A DNA stretch of 64,000 nucleotides from the NCBI GenBank assembly GCA_028344575.1, contig JAOMBO010000002.1, positions 62,001 to 126,000 of the forward strand, read 5' to 3'. This stretch comes from Candidatus Nitrosopelagicus sp. Lineage in GTDB: Archaea > Thermoproteota > Nitrososphaeria > Nitrososphaerales > Nitrosopumilaceae. Below are positions 34,031-43,565 of this stretch, in pieces. Below the pieces are notes generated by a model, which searched no databases, was not told where the DNA came from, and saw only the letters and a list, made by a program, of their open reading frames with translations. Made by a program: the position numbers and the translations under genes. The first letter of the stretch is position 1. The number at the start of each line of letters is the position of its first letter.

Positions 34031-35285
34031 TTATTCCAGCACCGATTAATCTCCATCTATCAGCGATTCTTCTACTAATTGCAACATTACTTTTTTCAAA
34101 CAAACATGCAGGACGTCTTAATGTTACTTCAATATCAGTTCCTTTTACTTTTGTAACTTTTCCAGGAATTGGGGCAGTACCAATGTTTAATCTCAACATT
34201 TCACCCATGTTGATTGGAGAAATTTTTTCATTACCTGTAGATCCAACTGCTGAATCAAATAAACTGACTTTTAATTTTGCAATATCAGAATTTTCCGGTA
34301 ATGAATCTGGTTTACCAATTACAGAACCAATGAATGAATCACCACGTGTTAAATTAGGATCAAGTTTAGTTCCAATTGCAACTAGACCACCAGGCTTTAC
34401 ATTATCAACAGTTCCCGCGCCAGTTCCTAAAGAAACAATTTCAGTGATTAATGGTTCATAATTTTTTTTCTTTTCATTTAATAATCCAGGTTTAATTTCA
34501 ATTTCATCACCAATGTTAAACTGACCTTCAGTTAGACTTCCACCAATAACTCCACCTTTGATATTTGCAATTTTTGAACCAGGTTTGTTAATGTCAAATG
34601 AACGTAAAACATGCATTACCGGAGACTTCTTGATATCATGCTCTGGTGTTTTGATTTCGGTTTCTATTGAATAAATGAGCGCATCTAAATTCAGATTAGA
34701 TTGTGCAGACACTGGGATTACAGGTGATTTTGCAGCATTTGTTCCTTTGATAAATTTTGAAATATCAGAATAATTACCCATTGCTTCTTTGTATGTAATT
34801 AAATCAACTTTATTTTGAACTACAACAATTTGTTTAATTCCTAATGTTTGAAGTGCTAAAAGATGTTCTTTACTTTGCATTTGCGGGACTTTTTCATTTG
34901 CAGCAAGTAGTAAAATAGCACCGTCCATTAATGCAGAGCCGGATAACATGTTTGCCATCAAACTTTCATGTCCAGGACTATCAACAAAACTAACTACTCT
35001 ACTTAGTTCTCCTTCTTGTTTACAGTTTGGGCATTTAGGTGATGTAGAATAATTTGTTGGAGGTTCACAATCAGGACATTTGTAAAATGCTGCATCAGAA
35101 TAACCAACTCGAATTGTAATTCCTCTTTTCAATTCTTGACTATGCACACTGGTCCATTTACCTGTTAATGCCTGAATCAAAGTAGTTTTTCCATGATCTA
35201 CATGACCTGCAGTACCAATGTTTACGCATGGTTGGTTACCATATTTTTTTACATATGAGTCAGGAAGTGAATCTTTCCAATGCAT
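34023..35285 (-). CDS. translation initiation factor aIF2 subunit gamma
   Basis: GTPase that carries initiator Met-tRNA to the small subunit. P-loop GTAGHVDHGKTTL, zinc knuckle CPDC...CPNC (after YKCPDCEPPTNYSTSP), DSPGHE (G3) and NKVD (G4), then domains II and III with KGGVIGGSL and RRIADRWRLIGAG near the C-terminus. 420 aa. It overlaps the PIN gene, a known archaeal arrangement. Confidence 0.95.
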   Translation of the reverse strand: MHWKDSLPDSYVKKYGNQPCVNIGTAGHVDHGKTTLIQALTGKWTSVHSQELKRGITIRVGYSDAAFYKCPDCEPPTNYSTSPKCPNCKQEGELSRVVSFVDSPGHESLMANMLSGSALMDGAILLLAANEKVPQMQSKEHLLALQTLGIKQIVVVQNKVDLITYKEAMGNYSDISKFIKGTNAAKSPVIPVSAQSNLNLDALIYSIETEIKTPEHDIKKSPVMHVLRSFDINKPGSKIANIKGGVIGGSLTEGQFNIGDEIEIKPGLLNEKKKNYEPLITEIVSLGTGAGTVDNVKPGGLVAIGTKLDPNLTRGDSFIGSVIGKPDSLPENSDIAKLKVSLFDSAVGSTGNEKISPINMGEMLRLNIGTAPIPGKVTKVKGTDIEVTLRRPACLFEKSNVAISRRIADRWRLIGAGIIG

Positions 35286-35334
35286 AATAAAATTACAAAT
35301 CGAGAGTATGTTAATTTATGCATTAAATTTTGAG

Positions 35335-36651
35335 TTATGCAGATTTTTTACTAATCATTGGCAATTTGCCTTTCTTGTATAAAATTGCAATAATGGCAAC
35401 AATAATGATAATTGCAGCAATTGCACCCATTGGTGAATCACCTTCTTCAGTATCTAACATGGATAATGCAGAAACATCAATCGTAGTATCATATGATAAA
35501 ATATGCTCATCTCTCATAGAATCTTTGTATCTAACTTCGATTGTAATGTCATGTTTGCCATCTAAAGATACACCATCAAAATCAATTGGAATGTTAAATG
35601 GTACAGGACTATCAGGTTCTATTTCATCAATATATTGTGTGGATTCTATAATGTTAGAGTCTCCTCGTGGTTTTAGAGTAACAAATCCAAATAATCCATC
35701 ACTATTTCCTTCATTAAGAATTTCACCAATTACTGTTTGTTTTCCAGACAAATCAATTACTTTAACACCATAGATTGACGGGTCAACTAATCCATTAATG
35801 TAAAAGTCAGTTACCCTGGTAACAGTTTCTAATTCACCATGAGCATCATAGTATGAAATTGTCATAGGAAGATGTAATGGTTCATTTTTGATTGTTTCAG
35901 GAACAAATACTTTCAATGAAAATGTCACAGAAGATTGTGGTTTTATTGTTCCAACATCCCAATGTGTTTGATCAAAAATTACATTTTCTAGATTAGTAAC
36001 AGAAGATGAAGTAGATGCAACTGAAGTTTGATCATTTTGCAAAACAATATCTACATTGTTTAATGGTGCACTACCAGCATTTGAGATCTCAATTACTACA
36101 TTATTGTTTATGATAGAAGTGAGAGGACCAGATATTGGTCTTAAGTTAACTATACTATCGCCAGTAAGTTTGAATGTAAAGGGAAAATTCTCACTTCTTT
36201 CACCAGATTCTCTTAATCTTGAAAATGTAAGATCAACAGTTCCAGAATAATCTTTGATAGGTGCAAGTTCAGAAACATCAACAAAAAATGTTAAAGCAAA
36301 TGTATTACCTGCAGATGCTTTTTGATCATTGTCAGCCATCATAGCTACACCTCTTCCACTTGGAGATTGATATGGTGCAGGAAGAGAAAGTTTTCCTTTG
36401 ATTCCAGTAATATCTTGCGTTCCCACATTACTCATTACAACAGTAAATGGAACATTTCTGTCGCCAGGTGCAACTTCAATTTTATTCCCTTCAGTTCCAA
36501 AATACGCATCAAGGAATTTTACACTAATTACAAAGTCTCTTAATACACCTAGAGGAGCATCAGCAGGTCCAAGTCTAGCATCTCCAAATGATAATGGAGT
36601 AAGTGAGCTTACCATTAAAAATGCTAGAAAAACTATAACGAATTTGTTCAT
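35335..36651 (-). CDS. secreted/membrane S-layer-like adapter protein of ABC operon
   Basis: 438 aa with a signal peptide (KFVIVFLAFLMVSSLTPLSFG), several Ig-like beta domains of the COG1361 type (e.g. NVDIVLQNDQTSVAS, VPETIKNEPLHLPMTISYYDA), and one C-terminal TM helix with a short cytoplasmic tail. It overlaps the start of the ABC ATPase by 4 nt. This resembles the MacA-like or envelope partner of LolCDE/MacB ABC transporters in archaea. Confidence 0.8.
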   Translation of the reverse strand: MNKFVIVFLAFLMVSSLTPLSFGDARLGPADAPLGVLRDFVISVKFLDAYFGTEGNKIEVAPGDRNVPFTVVMSNVGTQDITGIKGKLSLPAPYQSPSGRGVAMMADNDQKASAGNTFALTFFVDVSELAPIKDYSGTVDLTFSRLRESGERSENFPFTFKLTGDSIVNLRPISGPLTSIINNNVVIEISNAGSAPLNNVDIVLQNDQTSVASTSSSVTNLENVIFDQTHWDVGTIKPQSSVTFSLKVFVPETIKNEPLHLPMTISYYDAHGELETVTRVTDFYINGLVDPSIYGVKVIDLSGKQTVIGEILNEGNSDGLFGFVTLKPRGDSNIIESTQYIDEIEPDSPVPFNIPIDFDGVSLDGKHDITIEVRYKDSMRDEHILSYDTTIDVSALSMLDTEEGDSPMGAIAAIIIIVAIIAILYKKGKLPMISKKSA

Positions 36652-37349
36652 ACCGTAATCTCCATTGTGTTTTCTTCTTCATACGATTTACCATCTTTAA
36701 TTGTAATTATCCTATCAACATCTGGGAATTGATGTTTATCGTGTGTAACAATAATGAATGTTTGATTTAATTCCTTAGCCATTGTTTTTGCTAGTTTTAC
36801 AACTTTTCCTGCAGTAACTGAATCTAAATTTCCTGTTGGTTCGTCAGCTAAAACCACAGTTGGACGATTAACCAATCCTCTGGCAATTGCGGCTCTTTGT
36901 GCTTGACCACCAGAAATTTTGTTTGAACGTTTGTTAATTTGATCCTCCAATCCAACTTTAATCAATAAATCAGTTGCATTTTGGCGAATATCCTCAGAGC
37001 TTCCTTGAATTTGCTGTGGCAACATTACATTTTCTAAGACTGTTAAATCAGGTAACAAATTTGCGAATTGAAATACAAATCCTAGTTTTTCATTTCTATA
37101 TTGTGAGACTTGTCCATCTTTTAGAGTAGTCGTTTCTTTTCCGTCTAAGATTACTTTTCCTAATGTTGGTTTATCTAATAATCCAATCATGTTTAGTAAT
37201 GTAGATTTTCCAGAACCTGAACTTCCCACTATTAGAACAAATTCGCCACGTTTAATTTTAAATGAAACATCATCTAATGCTTTTACTTGTGTATCACCTT
37301 CTCCGAAAATTCTTGAAACATTTTGTAGCTCTAAAACAATATCAGACAT
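36648..37349 (-). CDS. ABC transporter ATPase, LolD/MacB type
   Basis: 233 aa. Walker A IVGSSGSGKSTLLN, Q-loop QFANLLPDLTVLEN, signature ISGGQAQRAAIARGL and Walker B VVLADEPTGNLDS are complete. The EPTGNLDS form points to the LolD/MacB/FtsE subfamily, coupling ATP to lipoprotein or envelope export by a FtsX-fold permease (next gene). Both neighbours overlap. Confidence 0.93.
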   Translation of the reverse strand: MSDIVLELQNVSRIFGEGDTQVKALDDVSFKIKRGEFVLIVGSSGSGKSTLLNMIGLLDKPTLGKVILDGKETTTLKDGQVSQYRNEKLGFVFQFANLLPDLTVLENVMLPQQIQGSSEDIRQNATDLLIKVGLEDQINKRSNKISGGQAQRAAIARGLVNRPTVVLADEPTGNLDSVTAGKVVKLAKTMAKELNQTFIIVTHDKHQFPDVDRIITIKDGKSYEEENTMEITV

Positions 37350-38538
37350 TTCTCATCGCCTCCACTGGTTGTAGTTTAGTCGCTCTATAAGAGGGATATA
37401 TTGCTGCAAGAATTGCTAAGAAGAAAGCCAAGAGTGCGGTTTCTGCAATTTTTGACCAATTATAGTTTACCTCAAGCGCTAAGCTTCCTTGGAATTGCAT
37501 ATTGGTTTCTTTTGCATATGTTGTATATGCTAAACCAATTCCAGTTCCAGCACCTGCACCAATTGCACCAATAATCATTCCTTGTAAAATAAATACCATT
37601 AAGATATCCTTTCGTTTTGCACCAATTGCTCGCATAACACCAATTTCTCTAGTCTTACTGTTTACAAGCATCATTTGTATAGTAACAATTGCAAATGCAG
37701 AAGATCCCATTCCAAAGTATCCAATTAAATTAATCATTGCAATTCCAGAGCGAAATCCTTTGAGTGTTGCCTCAGCTGCCTCTTCAATTGTTTGTGCCTT
37801 GAGATCATCATTAGCATATGCAGCTAAGAACTGTTTTCTAATTTCTAATGCGGCCTCTGGATTTTTTTCATTTAATTTTACAAAGATTGAATTTGATTCA
37901 TTAGGTCTATCAACTAAACTTCGTAGAGTATCAATATGAACAATCACGCTTGTATCAAATCCTTGACCTCCAGCAGTTTTTGAAATTCCGGTAACAACAA
38001 ATCTTTTTGAATTTTCTTCCCCACCTTGATTCGTCATAATTAGTTTAAGATTATCACCAACTCTTACGCCACCTAAATCTTCTGCAACAGTTTCACCAAC
38101 AACAATTGAGTTTCTAGCATAGACATACTGACCATCACTAATTGTTGTATGAATTTTTGAAGCTTGTATATCAGATACAGGTTCTACACCAACTACGGGT
38201 ACATCGTATTCTTCGTGAAATTCTCCCATGCTTCTAAATTCTATATCGGCACTGCCCGAAAGCCGGGGCGTCGCGGACTGTACTAACGGCACTCTTTCAA
38301 ACCAGTTTGTGTAAACCACATGAGATCTTTCAATAGTTGCTTCTTCTTCATGGCTTACAAAAATATCTCCAAATCTATAATCAGTCATATCACGAATTAT
38401 TGCATCATAAATTCCCTGAAAAATTACAAAGTTAACATGAATTACCAAAATTCCAATTGACACGGCAAGTACCGCGCCAATCAAACTACCTCTTTTGTTT
38501 GCAAGCATTCTAGCTGCTAGGTTTACTCGATAATCCAT
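37342..38538 (-). CDS. ABC transporter permease, FtsX/MacB-like
   Basis: 398 aa. One N-terminal TM helix (IGAVLAVSIGILVIHVNFVIF), a large extracellular MacB-PCD-like domain, and three C-terminal TM helices with EIGVMRAIGAKRKDILMVF, diagnostic for FtsX. It is the first gene of the operon. Promoter TATTATATATTCG lies about 22-25 nt upstream of the start and is divergent from the Lrp-like gene at 38654. Confidence 0.92.
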   Translation of the reverse strand: MDYRVNLAARMLANKRGSLIGAVLAVSIGILVIHVNFVIFQGIYDAIIRDMTDYRFGDIFVSHEEEATIERSHVVYTNWFERVPLVQSATPRLSGSADIEFRSMGEFHEEYDVPVVGVEPVSDIQASKIHTTISDGQYVYARNSIVVGETVAEDLGGVRVGDNLKLIMTNQGGEENSKRFVVTGISKTAGGQGFDTSVIVHIDTLRSLVDRPNESNSIFVKLNEKNPEAALEIRKQFLAAYANDDLKAQTIEEAAEATLKGFRSGIAMINLIGYFGMGSSAFAIVTIQMMLVNSKTREIGVMRAIGAKRKDILMVFILQGMIIGAIGAGAGTGIGLAYTTYAKETNMQFQGSLALEVNYNWSKIAETALLAFFLAILAAIYPSYRATKLQPVEAMRNV

Positions 38539-38587
38539 AACCTATTAGGAAATGTCGAATATATAATACTGATCAAGTATAGTGCTA

Positions 38588-38661
38588 ACATTTTGGACAT
38601 AATCAAGTAGAATGGTAAGATTAATTAGATAAATATACAATTTACTTTACATATTGGACAT
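38588..38661. repeat. 13-nt direct repeats flanking Lrp-like start
   Basis: ACATTTTGGACAT (38588) and ACATATTGGACAT (38649), 12 of 13 identical, 61 nt apart, spanning the promoter region between the ABC operon and the Lrp-like gene. Candidate binding sites of the Lrp-like protein. Confidence 0.45.
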
Positions 38662-39553
38662 TTTAGATATGAAAATTCTCAGTAGATTACTGAATAATTG
38701 TAGAAAACCAGATAGACAAATTGGAAGGGAATTAGGAATTTCTGGCGGGGCAGTTGGTTCAAGAATTAGTAAAATGGAAAAGTTAGGAATTATAGAAAAA
38801 TTCTGTCTTAAAGTTGAACCACCACTTTTAGGATTGAATATGTTTTACATTGTAGTAAACACCCAAAATCAAAAAGAGATTATCAAAAATGTCAAACTAG
38901 CTGGAATGCCATTTGCAATTGTTCCATGTGTAGGAGGAAATACTGTCATCGGAGTTATAGTTAAAGAAGATATGAAACAAAAAATTAAACTTCTAGAAAA
39001 ATTAATGCAAAGTGTACGTGTGATGTCAGTTTTTGAAGCTGACAATACTAAGATTACGCATAATCTAACTAGGACCGATTTAGAAATTTTAAATCAATTG
39101 ATAGAAAATCCTAGAAAAAAGATTGAACAGTTATCAAAGGATACAGAACTATCAACAAAAACAATCAACAGAGGATTAGAAAAATTACAAAATAATGAAT
39201 CAATACAATTTACACTTGTATATGATCCTAGTAAAATTGAAGGTTTCTTATGTTATGCAGTTGTAGCAATTACACAAGAAGATATTCCACAAATGTTAAA
39301 AAAATTTGAAAAAGAATTTTCAGAAGATTATCTAATGACACCATTTTTAGCAAAAAATCAAATTGTTTTATTTTTGTATAGTGAAAGTATTTTCAAAATG
39401 GATGAAATGACAGAAAGAGTGGCAAAAGTGGAAGGAACAATAACAACTGAATTATTTATTCCAAAAAAAATTGATATGCCAGAAAAATGGTTAGAAAAAA
39501 GATTGGAAACATTAACAAAGTCACAAACATTACATATTTCTCAGGTAAACTAA
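38654..39553 (+). CDS. Lrp/AsnC-like transcription regulator (double HTH)
   Basis: It starts at TTG (a TATACAATTT box lies 24 nt upstream); ATG 5 codons later is less likely. Two winged-helix modules are present, [28 protein letters not shown] at the start and [23 protein letters not shown] in the middle, each followed by an effector-type domain. Single-polypeptide double Lrp proteins are typical in archaea. A 13-nt direct repeat flanks the start (38588, 38649), possibly its operator. It is divergent from the ABC permease. Confidence 0.85.
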   Translation: MDILDMKILSRLLNNCRKPDRQIGRELGISGGAVGSRISKMEKLGIIEKFCLKVEPPLLGLNMFYIVVNTQNQKEIIKNVKLAGMPFAIVPCVGGNTVIGVIVKEDMKQKIKLLEKLMQSVRVMSVFEADNTKITHNLTRTDLEILNQLIENPRKKIEQLSKDTELSTKTINRGLEKLQNNESIQFTLVYDPSKIEGFLCYAVVAITQEDIPQMLKKFEKEFSEDYLMTPFLAKNQIVLFLYSESIFKMDEMTERVAKVEGTITTELFIPKKIDMPEKWLEKRLETLTKSQTLHISQVN

Positions 39554-39555
39554 AA

Positions 39556-40071
39556 ATGAAAAAAGAAAAATTATACAAAGGAAGATTGTTTGAAGTAAAT
39601 GCATATAATATGCAAGTAGAACATAGAAAAGTTAGAAGAGAACTAATAGAACATCCAGGTGCTGCGGCAATGCTTGCATTTGATGAAAAGGGAAAAGTGC
39701 TTTTAGTAAAACAACATAGATTTCCTCATGGATACATTCTAGAAATTCCAGCTGGTACTTTGGAAAAAGGAGAAAAACCAATTGATTGTGCATATAGAGA
39801 AATTATTGAAGAAACCGGCTACAAGGCCAAAAAGATGACTAAATTAGTCTCATATTTCCCTTCTGTAGGCTATAATAAAGAAGAAATTCATGTTTTTGTA
39901 GCATCAGGAACAAAAAAAGAATTTGAATTAAAATTAGATAATGATGAATTTATCACCGTTGTCAAAATGGATATTAAAAAATTAATTGGGATGATTAAAG
40001 CTGGAAAAATTATTGATTCAAAAACAATTTGTGCAGTAATGATTTATGCAGCAAAGAAAAAATTACTTTAA
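39556..40071 (+). CDS. NUDIX hydrolase, ADP-ribose pyrophosphatase-like
   Basis: I start at MKKEKLYKG, just after the Lrp stop, not at the listed start which overlaps 67 nt. The Nudix box G-x5-E-x5[12 protein letters not shown] is complete: [37 protein letters not shown] and IPAGTLE are like ADP-ribose pyrophosphatases, which act on NDP-sugars. 172 aa. Confidence 0.88.
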   Translation: MKKEKLYKGRLFEVNAYNMQVEHRKVRRELIEHPGAAAMLAFDEKGKVLLVKQHRFPHGYILEIPAGTLEKGEKPIDCAYREIIEETGYKAKKMTKLVSYFPSVGYNKEEIHVFVASGTKKEFELKLDNDEFITVVKMDIKKLIGMIKAGKIIDSKTICAVMIYAAKKKLL

Positions 40072-41049
40072 CTATTTGTAACTTGGTTTGACTAAATCGG
40101 CTATATCTGACCAAGACTGTAATACTTTTTCAAACATATAGATAAGATCAAAAAATGCAAGAGAAATTTGTTTTTTACTTTCTAGTGAAGATCTGATTTT
40201 TGAAATTTTAGTAGCATTATTTCTTTGTAATCTAATTGCATTAATTGCAAGTGTTCTATTATTAGAGATAAAAGAATCAATAGATTTAATCTGTATTTCT
40301 TCCATATCTTTTGCGAAATCATGAAGTTTCTTTAATTCAACTTTAGAAAGATTTGATTTTATTAATGATTGCGATAATTCAACAACGGTATCACCTGCAA
40401 TTTCAAGGGTATTTGCTGCAATTCTATAATCAAGAATATCAATATTTTCTAAATTAAAAATATTAGCTAATCTCGTATCCATTATAGTACTTCGAATTAA
40501 TCTAACAAGAAGGAAATATTGTCTATTAATTTCTGCATCACGATTTACTATAGTCTCTAAATTTGTTTTGTCACCACTTTCTAATGATGATACAACATCA
40601 CTAAACATTCCAAGTGCAATAGAACTCATTCGTTTTAGAATATTTTGCGGATTAATTGATGTCTCATCAAGTAAAAATTGAACAGAAATATTTGTTGCAT
40701 CTTCATCAATTATTTCCATTCCAACTAATCTTCTTGTTGAACCACGAACACTTTCCCTATCAGTAATCGAAATTGGAGATTTACTTACAATTTTGATCAT
40801 ATCAAATCCTAAAAGATACGCACCAGTAATTGTTGGTACAATACTTTCACCCTTTGGAAGAGGATAAGTAATTTCAATATCCTTTGATGGTCTTTTACTT
40901 AGCTGTGTTCTAATAGAAAGATTGTTTTTGTTTGTTTCAATTTCAACTTGGTTTGTTTTATCTAAATTATTTGCATCAATCCATTCTTTTGGAAGAGATA
41001 CTAGAATACTACTTCCAATTTTTTGCAGGCGTCGTGTGAATGTAGTCAA
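40072..41049 (-). CDS. PhoU-like phosphate uptake regulator with AbrB domain
   Basis: 325 aa. N-terminal SpoVT/AbrB domain (RLQKIGSSILVSLPKEW) followed by helical PhoU repeats. In archaea this fusion is found near phosphate transporters and probably senses PhoR/Pst-like signals. No pst genes are in view. It is divergent from the pantoate kinase gene, sharing a 48-nt promoter region. Confidence 0.85.
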   Translation of the reverse strand: MTTFTRRLQKIGSSILVSLPKEWIDANNLDKTNQVEIETNKNNLSIRTQLSKRPSKDIEITYPLPKGESIVPTITGAYLLGFDMIKIVSKSPISITDRESVRGSTRRLVGMEIIDEDATNISVQFLLDETSINPQNILKRMSSIALGMFSDVVSSLESGDKTNLETIVNRDAEINRQYFLLVRLIRSTIMDTRLANIFNLENIDILDYRIAANTLEIAGDTVVELSQSLIKSNLSKVELKKLHDFAKDMEEIQIKSIDSFISNNRTLAINAIRLQRNNATKISKIRSSLESKKQISLAFFDLIYMFEKVLQSWSDIADLVKPSYK

Positions 41050-41097
41050 TTTATACTAATTTATATTATTTAAGCCAAGTATTAATATTTTCCAAAT

Positions 41098-42006
41098 ATG
41101 TCAAGTGTGATCATGATGGCAACAGCGTTTTGTCCGGCACATATTACAGGTTTTTTCAAGGCAGAATTAGATAAAGAAGATTCCAAACAACTCGGATCTT
41201 TAGGTGCAGGATTTTCTATACAAAAAGGTGTTAAAACAACAGTCACCATAAGAGAGAGAACAAAACATGACATTTCAGATTTTGCAATAAAGGTAAATGG
41301 TTTTGAATCAGGAGATATGCGAGTATCAGAATTAGTTTTAAGTAGATTTAGTGTAAAAGGAAAATTCATTGACGTTACACATGATATTGATGTTCCAGTT
41401 GGTTATGGATTTGGTTGTAGTGCAGCAGTTGCACTATCATTATCTATTGCATTAAATGATGCATTAGATTGTAAATTAACAAAAATTCAGGTAGCGCAAA
41501 TTGCACATGATATTGAGATAGAATGTAGAACAGGATTAGGAGATGTTTTAGCATCATACCATGGAGGATTTGAGGTTAGAGTAAAACCAGGTGCACCAGG
41601 AATAGGTCAAGTAAAAAAAATTAATTCAAAAGAAAAACGAGATGTGATTATAATTTGTTTTAATCCAATTTCAACAAAAAAGTTTCTCAAAGAAAAGATT
41701 TCATCAATTAATGGACTAGGCGGAAAAATGGTGAAAAAACTTATTGTAAGTAACGATACTGAAGAGTTTCAAGATATGTCAATAAAATTTGCAAAATATG
41801 TTAACGTAGTCACACCAAAAATGAATCAAGTTATCAATCTTTTACATAAAAATAGAATAAAATGTGGTGTAGCATTATTTGGTGAAACAGTATTTTCACT
41901 AGTAACAAAAGATGAAAAAAATAAAGTTAAGGCACTTTTGAAACAATTTGATGATGGATTAATAATTACGTCAAAAATTGATAACTCTGGTGCAAGATTA
42001 CAGTAA
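41098..42006 (+). CDS. pantoate kinase (archaeal GHMP kinase)
   Basis: Phosphorylates pantoate in the archaeal route to CoA. GHMP motif 'VPVGYGFGCSAAVALSLSIALN' and MMATAFCPAHITGFF (the substrate-binding start, probably the true N-terminus is near here) with GLGDVLASYHGGFEVRVKPG. 302 aa. It forms a unit with the phosphopantoate-beta-alanine ligase, PanB and CoaBC, covering most of CoA synthesis. Confidence 0.9.
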   Translation: MSSVIMMATAFCPAHITGFFKAELDKEDSKQLGSLGAGFSIQKGVKTTVTIRERTKHDISDFAIKVNGFESGDMRVSELVLSRFSVKGKFIDVTHDIDVPVGYGFGCSAAVALSLSIALNDALDCKLTKIQVAQIAHDIEIECRTGLGDVLASYHGGFEVRVKPGAPGIGQVKKINSKEKRDVIIICFNPISTKKFLKEKISSINGLGGKMVKKLIVSNDTEEFQDMSIKFAKYVNVVTPKMNQVINLLHKNRIKCGVALFGETVFSLVTKDEKNKVKALLKQFDDGLIITSKIDNSGARLQ

Positions 42007-42013
42007 ATTTTTG

Positions 42014-42757
42014 ATGCATATGAACATACCAAAGTCGCATCCTCGATATCTATCTCTTCAAATTAGAGAAAAATTAGTTAAAGGTTTTGATAATAACTTA
42101 GTTGCAAAAGAAGGACTGTTAGCTCATGGTAGAGGAGAAGCTTTTGATTATTTGATAGGTGAGAAAACAACAAAATCTGCAAAAGATGCAATTAAAGCTG
42201 CATCAATTATGCTAAATCAAGCAGAGAATTCGGTAATTTCAGTTAATGGAAATTTTGCTGCACTTTGTCCAAAAGAAATTATTCAGTTAGCAAAAACAAC
42301 AAAATCAAAGATAGAAGTGAATTTATTTTATTCAAGTGAAAAACGAAAAAAAGCAATTTCAAATATTTTGAAAAAATCTGGTGCAAAAGAAATTCTAGGA
42401 ATGGACAAAAAACAATCTACCAAACTAAAGGGAATAGATAGTGCCAGGAGAATTGTTGATAAAAATGGGATATTTTCTGCAGATGTAGTCTTGGTTCCAT
42501 TAGAAGATGGCGATAGAACTATTGCTCTAAAAAAGGCAAAAAAGAAGATTATCACATTTGATCTAAATCCACTTTCAAGAACTGCACAAACTGCAGATGT
42601 GACAATTGTAGATAATGTGACTCGTGCAATGAAATTACTTATTTCTGAATCAAGAAAAAAATCTAAAAAACAAAGTTCATTTGATAACAAGAAAAATCTA
42701 AAAAATACAATTTTAGAGATTCAAAAAAATCTAAAACGGAGAGCAAAAAATGTCTAA
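42014..42757 (+). CDS. 4-phosphopantoate--beta-alanine ligase (archaeal PPS)
   Basis: Joins phosphopantoate with beta-alanine using ATP, replacing bacterial PanC/PanK order. Start at MHMNIPKSHPRYLSLQIREKL, 8 nt after the pantoate kinase stop; the listed ORF start overlaps that gene. LLAHGRGEAFDYLIGEKT and SVNGNFAALCP are family motifs. 247 aa, with a lysine-rich C-terminus. Overlaps PanB by 8 nt. Confidence 0.9.
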   Translation: MHMNIPKSHPRYLSLQIREKLVKGFDNNLVAKEGLLAHGRGEAFDYLIGEKTTKSAKDAIKAASIMLNQAENSVISVNGNFAALCPKEIIQLAKTTKSKIEVNLFYSSEKRKKAISNILKKSGAKEILGMDKKQSTKLKGIDSARRIVDKNGIFSADVVLVPLEDGDRTIALKKAKKKIITFDLNPLSRTAQTADVTIVDNVTRAMKLLISESRKKSKKQSSFDNKKNLKNTILEIQKNLKRRAKNV

Positions 42758-43565
42758 AACTGTGAATGACATAATACAGATGAAGTCAAAAGAAAAAATT
42801 ACAGTATTAACGGGATATGATTCAACTATGACTACACTGTGTGATAAAGCCGATGTAATTCTAGTCGGAGACAGTGCTGGAATGGTGATGTTAGGATACG
42901 ATAACACAAAAGATGTGACAATGGACGACATGGTACGTTTTACAAATGCCGTAAAAAATGCAAAAACCGATTCATTAATTGTCACAGATCTTCCAATTAA
43001 GTCCTATGAAAATGAAGATTCAGCTATAACTAATTCAAAAAGACTAGTACTAGCAGGAGCACATGCAGTAAAATTAGAAGGTGGAAAAGAGGTTGCACAT
43101 ATTATCAAAGCTGTAAAAGATTCAGGTATTCCGGTAATGGGACATCTTGGATTACTTCCACAAACTGCAGAAAAATATTCTGTTCAAGCAAAAGAAAGTG
43201 GAGATGCAGTTAGATTGATAGAAGATGCCAAAATTTTAGAACAATCAGGAGTATTCAGTATTGTTTTAGAGATGGTTACAAGTGATGTTACAAAAATTAT
43301 TACAAAAAATGTCACAGTTCCAACTATAGGAATTGGTTCAGGCAAGGATTGTGACGGTCAAGTATTAGTTATTCACGATATGCTAGGAATGTTTGAGAAA
43401 ATAAAGCCAAAATTTGCTAAGAGATATCTGAATTTATCAGAGGAAATTAGGAATGCAGTTAGTTCATACGTAAAAGATGTAAAAGAAGAGCAATTTCCTG
43501 GAGAAGAACATACATTTTCTATGGAAAAAGACGAGTTAGAAAAGTTGGAGAAAGAAAATGTCTAA
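42750..43565 (+). CDS. panB: 3-methyl-2-oxobutanoate hydroxymethyltransferase
   Basis: First committed step to pantoate. LTGYDSTMTTLCDKADVILVGDSAGMVMLGYDNT, then DLPIKSYE, VKLEGGKE, PVMGHLGLLPQ and PTIGIGSGKDCDGQVLVIHDMLG are typical. 271 aa, complete. Overlaps CoaBC by 8 nt in the archaeal CoA operon. Confidence 0.96.
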   Translation: MSKTVNDIIQMKSKEKITVLTGYDSTMTTLCDKADVILVGDSAGMVMLGYDNTKDVTMDDMVRFTNAVKNAKTDSLIVTDLPIKSYENEDSAITNSKRLVLAGAHAVKLEGGKEVAHIIKAVKDSGIPVMGHLGLLPQTAEKYSVQAKESGDAVRLIEDAKILEQSGVFSIVLEMVTSDVTKIITKNVTVPTIGIGSGKDCDGQVLVIHDMLGMFEKIKPKFAKRYLNLSEEIRNAVSSYVKDVKEEQFPGEEHTFSMEKDELEKLEKENV

